From: Planctomycetota bacterium | GTDB lineage: Bacteria > Planctomycetota > GCA-2746535 | Direction of reading: 5' to 3' | Assembly: GCA_002746535.1 (NCBI GenBank) | Contig: NVWA01000006.1 | Span: 81,411 to 145,410, forward strand | Length of the DNA stretch: 64,000 nucleotides | Shown: positions 1 through 7,417 of the stretch, piece after piece | Position numbering within the stretch: the stretch's first letter is position 1 | How the letters are laid out: the number at the start of each line of letters is the position of its first letter | Translations under genes and position numbers: made by a program | The notes under the pieces: model-generated | Told to the model about the DNA's origin: nothing | Databases searched by the model: none | What the model saw: only the letters and a program-made list of their open reading frames with translations

Positions 1-1
1 C

Positions 2-1882
2 TACATTAATAATTTATCTAAAAATGAAGTAGATCCGATTAGAACTAAAATGAAAAAAGGGGACCCTAAAACAGACTCAGATGCCGCAAAAGTCAAGACG
101 ATTCGAAGTCAAGCCTATGGTACTTTTAAAGATCATCAAAAAATGGGAGTTTTATATTTAGAACGAATTTTACGTAAACTATATGACTGGAGAGATTTGC
201 AAGATACTTCCATTAAAACTCACAGCATTCAAACAAGACAAAGTGATGTTTTTGAAAAAACAAAAATACTAGCACCCAAATTGATCGGTAAAGATAGATT
301 AGATTTATCTGATGAAGAAGAAACTGAATTAATTGCTTTAGGTAAAATTCAAAAATCAATTCTTGATGCTGAATCTAGTCTGGAAAAAATGTTGGTTTAT
401 ACCATGTTTAAGGCAAAGAAGGCAAATAGAAAATCGATTCAAAAACCAATCGATACTGCCCATAAAATTTTAAGAAGAAAACAAGTTAATAATGGGTTGA
501 AAAGAATTACCAGATTAATTGAAAATAATCAAAGTTCCATGGTCACAAAAGAGCAAGAAGGAATTGTGAAGTTAATGAGTATGGTGAAAGATGGCTTGAT
601 AGCAGCCGGTCAAAAGTTGGACCCAGACGGGCCTTTAAATCTTAACATGAATGTATCAGTAGTAGATCTAGAAAAAGTAGAAGAAGATCCTGAAGTAAAA
701 AAGAATAAGAAAAAAGTGGAAGTTATATCCAATGATGATACGAGTACTGACGGCGATAATATTGGTGAATCATTTGAAGATAAAATGGCAGGCATTAAAG
801 ATGGTGATGATCCATTATCTTTATCTATACAATTTGCCATTGATACAGAGGATAAAGTATTAGCTAGAATTCGTTATATGAATAAATTAAAAAGTCAAAA
901 AGGAATTATGCCGCGATTTTTAAAATTAAAAAATAATAGAGTCGAAGAAATTCAGGTAAACACTCATCAGGTTATCGATAAAGCTGTAGGTTTTGCAGAC
1001 AAAGAAAAAAGAGTGTTTGTTTCTACTGAATTAAAAAGAGTTAAAGGGTTTTTTAAAGACACAGAAAAATTAATCAAAGCAAAAGATACATCTGAAACTC
1101 ATGCCAGATTTATTGAAAGCGGTACTTCTCACTTGTCGAGTTTAATTAAATTAATTGCTCATGAAAAAGATATTGGTGAAATGGCAAAAGGTCATATAGA
1201 CTCTAAAGGTAAAGATGCTTTTGGTCGTATGTTTTTAGCTCAAGTAGCGGGTCAAGTTATGTTGAGAGATCATTCATATTCGCTTTTTCGTTCTTATGTC
1301 TATCAAAAATTAATTGATAGCACTCTTAGTCGCTTTTCAAGTAGTCCTGCAAAAGGCGCCGTCTTAAAAGTGATGGAGGGTAAGAACAGAACTATGATTG
1401 CTACCTTAGAAGGGAATGTAAAAACCAATATTGAAGCTGAAAAAGCAAATGTTGAAAAATTAGCTGAACCTGTAAAAGAATTTTATAAAGCTTCAGATGG
1501 ATTTGATGCATATAGTGCTGATATTGCAAAAATTAAGTCTGATATAGAAGGTGGAAAAGACGACAAAGCAACTTCTTTGGCTTCGAAAGATTTTATGAAT
1601 AGTCTCGCTACCGTCATTAGTAGTGTTAGAGATATTTTGGAAGAAAGAGTTAAAGAAAAAGAAAAGATAATAGAATTAGCTTCTGAAGTGATTTCTGAAG
1701 AAGATTGGGCCAAGAAAAATGATCCGGCAGAAATTGCCAAGCAAGTTTTAAATTCTAATTTACCTCAAGAACAAAAAGATATTTTGTTGAGATCGTTAAA
1801 AGAAAAATTCCCATCCAAGTATAAAGATTTATTAGCATCATATTTTAGAACAATTCTAGAGCAAGATCAGAAAGGTCAATAA
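2..1882 (+). CDS. 5'-partial helical protein of unknown function
   Basis: The reading frame is open to the left edge of the window with no stop, so the gene almost certainly begins upstream; the first in-window ATG at 50 need not be the start. About 626 residues are visible. They are rich in Lys, Glu, Ser and Ile, look almost wholly alpha-helical, and show no signal peptide or membrane segment in the visible part. An acidic/basic patch lies near residues 220-250, around 'KKNKKKVEV'. I recognise no family. The stop codon abuts the start of the next gene at 1883 without a gap, so the two are probably translationally coupled and belong to the same operon as the MoxR/DUF58 genes. A scaffold or regulator of that system is possible but is only inference. 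Confidence 0.8.
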   Translation, partial: YINNLSKNEVDPIRTKMKKGDPKTDSDAAKVKTIRSQAYGTFKDHQKMGVLYLERILRKLYDWRDLQDTSIKTHSIQTRQSDVFEKTKILAPKLIGKDRLDLSDEEETELIALGKIQKSILDAESSLEKMLVYTMFKAKKANRKSIQKPIDTAHKILRRKQVNNGLKRITRLIENNQSSMVTKEQEGIVKLMSMVKDGLIAAGQKLDPDGPLNLNMNVSVVDLEKVEEDPEVKKNKKKVEVISNDDTSTDGDNIGESFEDKMAGIKDGDDPLSLSIQFAIDTEDKVLARIRYMNKLKSQKGIMPRFLKLKNNRVEEIQVNTHQVIDKAVGFADKEKRVFVSTELKRVKGFFKDTEKLIKAKDTSETHARFIESGTSHLSSLIKLIAHEKDIGEMAKGHIDSKGKDAFGRMFLAQVAGQVMLRDHSYSLFRSYVYQKLIDSTLSRFSSSPAKGAVLKVMEGKNRTMIATLEGNVKTNIEAEKANVEKLAEPVKEFYKASDGFDAYSADIAKIKSDIEGGKDDKATSLASKDFMNSLATVISSVRDILEERVKEKEKIIELASEVISEEDWAKKNDPAEIAKQVLNSNLPQEQKDILLRSLKEKFPSKYKDLLASYFRTILEQDQKGQ

Positions 1883-3091
1883 ATGAGGGTATTACTAACA
1901 ATAGTTATCTGTTTATTTGCGTATATAAGTACTAAGAGTGAAGAGATTCGATTACATACCAATAAGTATATATATGGATCTATTGCATCTATAAAAAATG
2001 GTATTGTTGAAGTGAAATTGGCTAGTGGTGATTCTCAATCTGTTCCTTTGGTAGATATTATTGTAGTTCGATTTTTAGGACGCGTACCATTATCAATTCA
2101 ATCTGGTTCTCAAGAATTTCGTTTTATTGATGGTAGTCGTATTATTGGCTTAATAGATAAAAATGTTGGTGATGAAATGTTTATAAGAACATCAACAGCT
2201 GGTAGTATAGATTTTGATATCAATAAATTGAATGGGTTTGTGGCATTACCTATGGCTGGTTATGTAGGAAGTAAAGCTGATGATTTGGTGGATAGAGTAA
2301 CTTATAAAGAAGGTAAAAACTTAGATTATGTTTTAACTCAAAATACATCATTGTATCCTGGTTTAATAAGTAAACTTGCCAGAGATAAAATGATTTTTGA
2401 TCATGAAGAGTTACTGCAGACAATTTCTTTAAAAGTTACTTTTTTAGCTGCCGTTCGACTTGCTAATTCTGCCCGTAAAATTAATGCGCCATGGAATGGA
2501 TCACCTCAAATTCGATTGACGACGAGAGATGGAAGCATCATCATTGGTAAGTTGCAAAGCATTGAATTTGGTAAATGGAAATTTAAACCAAACTGGTCAG
2601 AAAAACTTGTTCTTGAAATCCCAATTGATGAAATTGTTCAAGCAGAAATCATGGGAGGAAAAGTTCAGTACTTATCACAATTAAAACCTGAAGTTTCAAA
2701 AGAGTCGAGTATTTTAGCTCCGTTTCAACCTTATAAAATGGATAAAAACTGTCAGGGAGGACGGTTATCAATTGGCAAAAGAAGATTTCCGTGGGGCATT
2801 GGAGTGCACTCAGATTCAGCGTTAACATTTTCTTTACGAAAGAAATTCAAAGAATTTAAAGCAGAAATAGGTATCGATGCAGTCGTAGGTAAAAGGGGTA
2901 GCGTTATTTTTGAAGTTTTTGGTGATGGCAAATCACTTTATAAAAGTGGTGTGATAAAAGGTGGTCAATCACCAAAATCGATTAAAGCTGTTGTAGCCGG
3001 TGTGGATAAATTAATATTAAAAGTAACAAATGCCGGAGATCTTGATATTGGTGATGTGGCCAATTGGGTTTCAGCAAGAGTGATTCAATAG
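1883..3091 (+). CDS. Secreted protein with C-terminal NPCBM domain
   Basis: This 402-residue protein starts with a signal peptide (hydrophobic residues 3-15, then Ser-Glu). Residues of about 20-250 contain two stretches resembling small beta-barrel, Sm-like folds ('IRLHTNKYIYGSIASIKNG' and 'IRLTTRDGSIIIGKLQSI'). The C-terminal ~125 residues match the NPCBM family: 'GGRLSIGKRRFPWGIGVHSD', then 'FKAEIGIDA' and 'VIFEVFGDGKSLYKS'. NPCBM is a carbohydrate-binding beta-sandwich usually joined to glycosidases; here no catalytic domain is present, so a structural or substrate-sensing role outside the cytoplasm is inferred. The start ATG directly follows the upstream stop codon. The family is common in Planctomycetota and Lentisphaerota. 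Confidence 0.85.
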   Translation: MRVLLTIVICLFAYISTKSEEIRLHTNKYIYGSIASIKNGIVEVKLASGDSQSVPLVDIIVVRFLGRVPLSIQSGSQEFRFIDGSRIIGLIDKNVGDEMFIRTSTAGSIDFDINKLNGFVALPMAGYVGSKADDLVDRVTYKEGKNLDYVLTQNTSLYPGLISKLARDKMIFDHEELLQTISLKVTFLAAVRLANSARKINAPWNGSPQIRLTTRDGSIIIGKLQSIEFGKWKFKPNWSEKLVLEIPIDEIVQAEIMGGKVQYLSQLKPEVSKESSILAPFQPYKMDKNCQGGRLSIGKRRFPWGIGVHSDSALTFSLRKKFKEFKAEIGIDAVVGKRGSVIFEVFGDGKSLYKSGVIKGGQSPKSIKAVVAGVDKLILKVTNAGDLDIGDVANWVSARVIQ

Positions 3092-3126
3092 AGAAACAGT
3101 TAAAATTAATTTTTGGAAAAAATAAA

Positions 3127-4221
3127 ATGAAAAGTTTATCTCATAAATTTTTAGCGTTAATATTAATAGGGTTATGTATCTCTTTTACTGGTTGTATAGA
3201 AATTAATACAAGATATGCCTACCAAAAAGACGGATCAGTTATCATCAAAGAAGAAGTTGTACTCACTCGTCGATTGCTTGATTTCAAAGATAAAGCGGGA
3301 AAGTCTCTTTTGTTAAAACATATAGAGAAAGCTGCATGTGAAGAAAGAGCAAAATTATATGGACCAGGAACTACCGTTATTAGCCATAAAATAAAAAAAA
3401 TCCCTGGTGGAGCAACTGTATTAAATGCTGAATATAAAAATGCAGATATGGCGAAAGTTTTTTTAGTTAGTCCCTTTGTTTCCTTCACAAATTACAAAGA
3501 TACTCGCATGGCAAAATTCAGAGTTAAGCCTATGTACAAATCTGATGCCTATGGTGCTAAGGCAGGTCAAATAGAATTAAGAATTATGAGTTTAAAAAAA
3601 GGTATTGGAATGAAAAGACCTGTGAAGGATGGCCCACCCATATTACCGCCTGATCCTGCATTCCTCCAAAATTATAGAGATTTACAGCCTATATTTAAAG
3701 ACTTGTTAAAAGATTTTAAAGTAAGTGTGATTTTTGAAAGTTATGCTTCTGTTTATACTGGTTATGGATACAGAGGTCGTGGTTCTCAACCAAAAAAATG
3801 TGAGATATTATCATTTTCAGGTAAGGATTATGATAAGTTTGGTGTTTCTATTTTAGACAATGATGAAATTATGCATGAGTTATTAAGACACGAGTTTGGT
3901 GAAAAAAATATCATTGGAACTGTTGCTCAGTTTTCTAGAAATAAAACAGTACCTGTTATGATCATGAATGGTTCGAGGCATGCTCGTTGGGGTGTTAGAC
4001 CTTACATAGCCTTGCATCCATCCCGAATATTATTTGATAAATATTTTAAAGGTAAAAGTTTGAATTATAATGCCTGGGGAGTCAGGAAGACGGATAAGCT
4101 TATTCCTGCTAAATATGAAAATATTGGTTTTGATAGAGGTAGAAAAAAGAAAGAAACAAAAAAAGAAGTTCCACCAGAAAAGAAACCTGAAAAAACCCCA
4201 GCAAAGAAACCAAAGAAATAA
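3127..4221 (+). CDS. Predicted lipoprotein of unknown function
   Basis: The frame is open from an ATG at 3064, but that start lies inside the previous gene. The ATG at 3127 gives a classic lipoprotein signal (basic n-region, hydrophobic core, lipobox ending Phe-Thr-Gly-Cys at residue 23), so I chose it; the product is 364 residues. The mature part has no domain I can name. It contains a glycine/arginine stretch 'TGYGYRGRGSQ' and ends in a Lys/Pro/Glu-rich tail that could be disordered or reach across the periplasm. It sits 35 bases after the NPCBM gene and directly before the MoxR genes, in the same operon. Confidence 0.8.
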   Translation: MKSLSHKFLALILIGLCISFTGCIEINTRYAYQKDGSVIIKEEVVLTRRLLDFKDKAGKSLLLKHIEKAACEERAKLYGPGTTVISHKIKKIPGGATVLNAEYKNADMAKVFLVSPFVSFTNYKDTRMAKFRVKPMYKSDAYGAKAGQIELRIMSLKKGIGMKRPVKDGPPILPPDPAFLQNYRDLQPIFKDLLKDFKVSVIFESYASVYTGYGYRGRGSQPKKCEILSFSGKDYDKFGVSILDNDEIMHELLRHEFGEKNIIGTVAQFSRNKTVPVMIMNGSRHARWGVRPYIALHPSRILFDKYFKGKSLNYNAWGVRKTDKLIPAKYENIGFDRGRKKKETKKEVPPEKKPEKTPAKKPKK

Positions 4222-4233
4222 AGGAGAGTAAAA

Positions 4234-4272
4234 ATGAAGATTAAATATGAAAGGAGGCAGAAACTTGGCTGA
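4234..4272 (+). CDS. Possible 12-residue leader peptide overlapping the moxR start
   Basis: An ATG at 4234 is preceded by AAGGAG (4221-4226) at ideal spacing and opens a 12-codon frame (MKIKYERRQKLG) that stops with TGA at 4270-4272. It overlaps the Shine-Dalgarno and TTG start of the following MoxR gene. Translating ribosomes would cross that Shine-Dalgarno and terminate just past the TTG, which suggests translational coupling. It may equally be a chance open frame. Confidence 0.3.
   Translation: MKIKYERRQKLG
4251..4257 (+). promoter_or_regulatory. Shine-Dalgarno deciding a TTG start
   Basis: AAGGAGG lies 7 bases before TTG at 4265, the start I chose for the first MoxR gene. The in-frame ATG at 4247 lies just before this motif and has no comparable site at proper distance. 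Confidence 0.75.
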
Positions 4273-5296
4273 TACAACTATTACAAGTGAACAATTCAAA
4301 GAAAAATTTGATGAAGTCAAAGCTGAATTATCGAAGGTCTTTATAGGTCATGATGTCGCAGTGACTAATATGCTTATTTCTATTTATTCTAGAGGTCATG
4401 TGCTATTGTCTGGAATGCCTGGATTAGGTAGATCTTTATTAGTTCAGACGATTGCCAAGATTCTTGGACTAGATTTTAACAGATTACAATTCACACCGGA
4501 TCTGTTGCCAACCGATATAACGGGTGCAGAATTATTAGTGGGCGACGGTAAAAATGAAGAGCGCCGTTTTGAGTTTTTCAAAGGCCCAGTGTTTGCAAAC
4601 ATTGTACTTGCTGATGAAATTAATCGTAGCCCAGCAAGAACACAAAGTGCATTGTTGGAAGTAATGCAAGAGAAGCAAGTTACCATGGGTGGACAAAGAT
4701 ATAAATTGCCAAATCCCTTTTTATTAATCGCCACTCAGAATTCACTTGATACAGAAGGTGTCTGGCCATTAGGCGAGGCTCAGGCAGATCGATTTATGTT
4801 TTCTATTGAACAGGGTTACCCTCATTACGAGGAAGAAAGAAAAATAATTTTAGCAACAACCGGAACATTAAACCCATCAGTTTCGGCTATTTCTAATCCG
4901 GCAGAAGTTATTGCTATGCAAGACATTGCTTCTAATGTACCCATCGTTCCATCAGTCAAAGAATTTGCTTTGCGGTTGGTACGTGCTAGTAGACCTGGTG
5001 AAGAAGGAGTATCAGATGAAATTAATAAAATAATTAAACTGGGTGCCGGGCCAAGAGCTTCACAAGCTCTATTAACAACCTCTAAAGTTAAAGCATTATC
5101 CTGTGGTAGATCATATGTATGCAAACAAGATATTATAGATGTAGCAGAGCCTGTTATGGCACATAGATTACAATTGGATTTCCGTGCAAAAGCGGATGGT
5201 AAAGATTATAAATATGTATTGGGTGAATTATTTAAATCAGCACAAGAAAAAGATCGTCCTCAAGTTAATATGTGGGCCAAAGAACTATTAAAATAA
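4265..5296 (+). CDS. MoxR-family AAA+ ATPase with altered Walker A (Lys to Arg)
   Basis: This 343-residue protein is a MoxR-type AAA+ ATPase. It has Walker B 'LADEINR', sensor 1 'IATQN', the arginine-finger region 'EAQADRF' and the conserved 'GAGPRAS' sensor 2 segment. MoxR proteins act as chaperones that load or activate von Willebrand A-domain partners, usually encoded beside them. The Walker A loop reads GMPGLGRS: the invariant Lys that contacts ATP phosphates is Arg (AGA at 4430-4432). The 'TQNSLDTEGVWPL' loop also departs from the usual TQNP...EGTYPLPEAQ. This copy may therefore be ATPase-deficient and serve as a structural or regulatory partner of the intact MoxR encoded 18 bases downstream. 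The start is a TTG with a strong Shine-Dalgarno. Confidence 0.92.
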   Translation: MADTTITSEQFKEKFDEVKAELSKVFIGHDVAVTNMLISIYSRGHVLLSGMPGLGRSLLVQTIAKILGLDFNRLQFTPDLLPTDITGAELLVGDGKNEERRFEFFKGPVFANIVLADEINRSPARTQSALLEVMQEKQVTMGGQRYKLPNPFLLIATQNSLDTEGVWPLGEAQADRFMFSIEQGYPHYEEERKIILATTGTLNPSVSAISNPAEVIAMQDIASNVPIVPSVKEFALRLVRASRPGEEGVSDEINKIIKLGAGPRASQALLTTSKVKALSCGRSYVCKQDIIDVAEPVMAHRLQLDFRAKADGKDYKYVLGELFKSAQEKDRPQVNMWAKELLK

Positions 5297-5314
5297 TTGG
5301 AAAGGTAGGTAATA

Positions 5315-6478
5315 ATGTCAGAAGAAGAGCCAAAAAAAGTAGTCAAAAAAGTAATCAAAAAGATAGTTAAAAAGGTAGTTAAAAAAGTTGTGGCACCAGC
5401 GGGGGCAGCTCCTTCAGCAGGAGGTTTGAAAGCAAATATAGGTGGTGGTGGACCAGTAATTGATTTTTCCCGTGCAAATATTGAATGGTCGGCCGAAGAT
5501 AAGTCTCAAATAAAGCACCTGAACGCTTCCATTGATGGTATCATGGCCGAAATTAGTAAAGGAGTTGTTGGTCAGTTAAAAACAGTTCGATTAACAATTG
5601 TTAGTTTGTTATCTCAAGGCCACTGTTTGCTAATGGGGGTGCCAGGTTTAGGTAAAACGTTACTCGTTAGTTCTATTGCCAAAGGATTATCTTTAGATTT
5701 TAAACGGGTCCAGTTTACGCCAGATTTGATGCCTTCAGATATTACAGGTACAGAAGTTATTCAAGAAAATAAAACAACGGGTGCACGTGAATTTAGGTTT
5801 CTTGAAGGTCCCATCTTTACGAATTTAATGTTGGCCGATGAAATAAATCGTACACCACCAAAAACACAAGCTTCATTATTGGAAGCGATGCAGGAAAAAC
5901 AAGTTACTGTAGGAGGTGTGCGTAGAACTCTTGATAAGCCATTTTTTGTGTTAGCAACTCAAAATCCAGTTGAACAAGAAGGTACATATCCATTACCCGA
6001 AGCTCAATTAGACCGTTTTATGTTTCAGTTAAATGTTGGTTATCCAACACTTGAAGAAGAACGAACAATTTTGGCTATGACAACTACAGGTTATAGAGCT
6101 GATATTCAATCAGTGTTAGATAAAAAAGAAATCCTTGAATATCAAAGATTAGTGAGAATGGTTCATATCTATGAACCTGAACAAGATTTTATTCTCAATA
6201 TTGTCAGAAGTACTAGATCTTCAGAAGAGGGTGTTCCTGATTTTATTAAAAACTATGTCTCATGGGGTGCTGGACCACGAGCTTGTCAATACTTAGTTAT
6301 TGGTGCTAAAGCTGTCGCCATTTTGGGTGGTAGAAGTGAAGTGATCTTGGAGGATGTTATCGAAGTTTGTCATGCTGTATTATGTCACCGAGTTGCTGTT
6401 AACTTTGCTGCGGAATCAGAAGGTTTAACTAGTGAAAAAATTGTAGATCAATTGATAGACTATGTAAAAGGACTTTAA
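5315..6478 (+). CDS. MoxR-family AAA+ ATPase, canonical, with Lys/Val repeat tail
   Basis: This 387-residue MoxR ATPase has an intact Walker A (GVPGLGKT, Lys at about residue 114), Walker B 'LADEINR', sensor 1 'LATQNP', 'EGTYPLPEAQLDRFM' and 'GAGPRACQYL'. Before the ATPase core it carries about 85 extra residues. These begin with five successive KKVV-like tetrapeptides (residues 7-26) and continue with an Ala/Gly/Pro linker. The basic amphipathic tail could bind membrane, nucleic acid or an acidic partner; that is inference. The gene lies between the divergent MoxR paralogue and a DUF58 gene 3 bases downstream, the usual MoxR partner, so the three probably form one complex. Confidence 0.95.
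   Translation: MSEEEPKKVVKKVIKKIVKKVVKKVVAPAGAAPSAGGLKANIGGGGPVIDFSRANIEWSAEDKSQIKHLNASIDGIMAEISKGVVGQLKTVRLTIVSLLSQGHCLLMGVPGLGKTLLVSSIAKGLSLDFKRVQFTPDLMPSDITGTEVIQENKTTGAREFRFLEGPIFTNLMLADEINRTPPKTQASLLEAMQEKQVTVGGVRRTLDKPFFVLATQNPVEQEGTYPLPEAQLDRFMFQLNVGYPTLEEERTILAMTTTGYRADIQSVLDKKEILEYQRLVRMVHIYEPEQDFILNIVRSTRSSEEGVPDFIKNYVSWGAGPRACQYLVIGAKAVAILGGRSEVILEDVIEVCHAVLCHRVAVNFAAESEGLTSEKIVDQLIDYVKGL
5333..5392 (+). repeat. Five imperfect 12-bp tandem repeats encoding KKVV
   Basis: Five consecutive 12-base units near the 5' end of the second MoxR gene each encode Lys-Lys-(Val/Ile)-(Val/Ile). The units differ at third positions (AAA/AAG, GTA/GTT/ATA), so the repeat is old or selected at protein level rather than freshly expanded. 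Gain or loss of a unit would keep the frame. Confidence 0.8.
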
Positions 6479-6481
6479 TTT

Positions 6482-7381
6482 ATGACAAATTATTTTGACC
6501 CTAAAATTATTGGCCGTATTAAAAATTTAGATTTGCGGTCGATGCGTTTAGTGCAAAGTTTTAGTTCAGGTATGCATAAAAGTAAGATTATTGGTATCAG
6601 TACTGAATTCGCTCAGCACAGACAATATGTTCCAGGTGATGAAATCAAACATATTGACTGGAAAGTTTATGCGAAAACGGATAAGTATTATATTAAACAA
6701 TACGAAGCTGAAACAAGTATGGTCACTTACTTTCTAATTGATACCAGCGCATCGATGTTTTTTCAAAGTGAAGATGCCGGTATGAGCAAATTTGATTATG
6801 CGGCAACCGCTGCTTCTTCAGTTATGTTCATGATTCAAGATCAGAAAGATACTTTTGGCTGTGCCTTGTTTGATGATACTGTGCATACAAGATTGCCTGC
6901 TAAAGGTAGTAAGGGGCATTATCATAATTGTAACGAATTGCTTTCAAATGCTAAACCAGTAAAAGCAACAAATTTGACAGATTCGCTCATGAATATTGCT
7001 CCTCAAATTGGCCCACCAGGGATGTTGATTGTTATCAGCGATTTTATTGATGTTGATGATCGACTTGGATTAGCTTTAGGGCAACTAAATTTTATGGGTC
7101 ATGACGTCATGATGTTTAGAATTGAAGATCCGTTAGAAAGAGATTTTTCTTCATCAGGTCAGACAATTTTTATAGGTCCTGAAAATGAAGGTAAATTATT
7201 ATGTGATCCGAGAGATTTACGTAGTGCTTACTTAAAAGTTAGAGAAGAGCATATTGAGGACCTTAGAGGTGTTTGTAGAAGAAATGGTTTTGGCATTGAA
7301 GATATGTATACAGACACCCCATTAGATGCAACACTATCAAGTATATTAGCGGCTCGTTTGGCTCGAAGATCTTCTCGATAG
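6482..7381 (+). CDS. DUF58 / von Willebrand A-like protein
   Basis: This 299-residue DUF58 protein shows the family's signature block 'HRQYVPGDEIKHIDWKVYAK' followed by 'YEAE'. It also has a vWA-like metal site: Asp-x-Ser-x-Ser in 'DTSASM' near residue 90, Thr in 'KATNLTDS', and Asp in 'ISDFID'. No signal peptide or membrane segment is present, so it is cytoplasmic. DUF58 proteins are typical partners of MoxR ATPases in stress-tolerance and envelope-assembly systems, and this gene follows the second MoxR with a 3-base gap. The usual BatA/BatB membrane vWA genes are absent; instead two giant PQQ/TPR genes follow. Confidence 0.93.
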   Translation: MTNYFDPKIIGRIKNLDLRSMRLVQSFSSGMHKSKIIGISTEFAQHRQYVPGDEIKHIDWKVYAKTDKYYIKQYEAETSMVTYFLIDTSASMFFQSEDAGMSKFDYAATAASSVMFMIQDQKDTFGCALFDDTVHTRLPAKGSKGHYHNCNELLSNAKPVKATNLTDSLMNIAPQIGPPGMLIVISDFIDVDDRLGLALGQLNFMGHDVMMFRIEDPLERDFSSSGQTIFIGPENEGKLLCDPRDLRSAYLKVREEHIEDLRGVCRRNGFGIEDMYTDTPLDATLSSILAARLARRSSR

Positions 7382-7406
7382 ATAACTTATGAATTTTCAT
7401 AATCTT

Positions 7407-7411
7407 AGGAG
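7407..7411 (+). promoter_or_regulatory. Shine-Dalgarno deciding a TTG start
   Basis: AGGAG lies 6 bases before TTG at 7418. No ATG in frame lies before the signal peptide of the large PQQ/TPR protein, so the TTG start is needed to give it a complete export signal. Confidence 0.7.
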
Positions 7412-7417
7412 TTCCCA

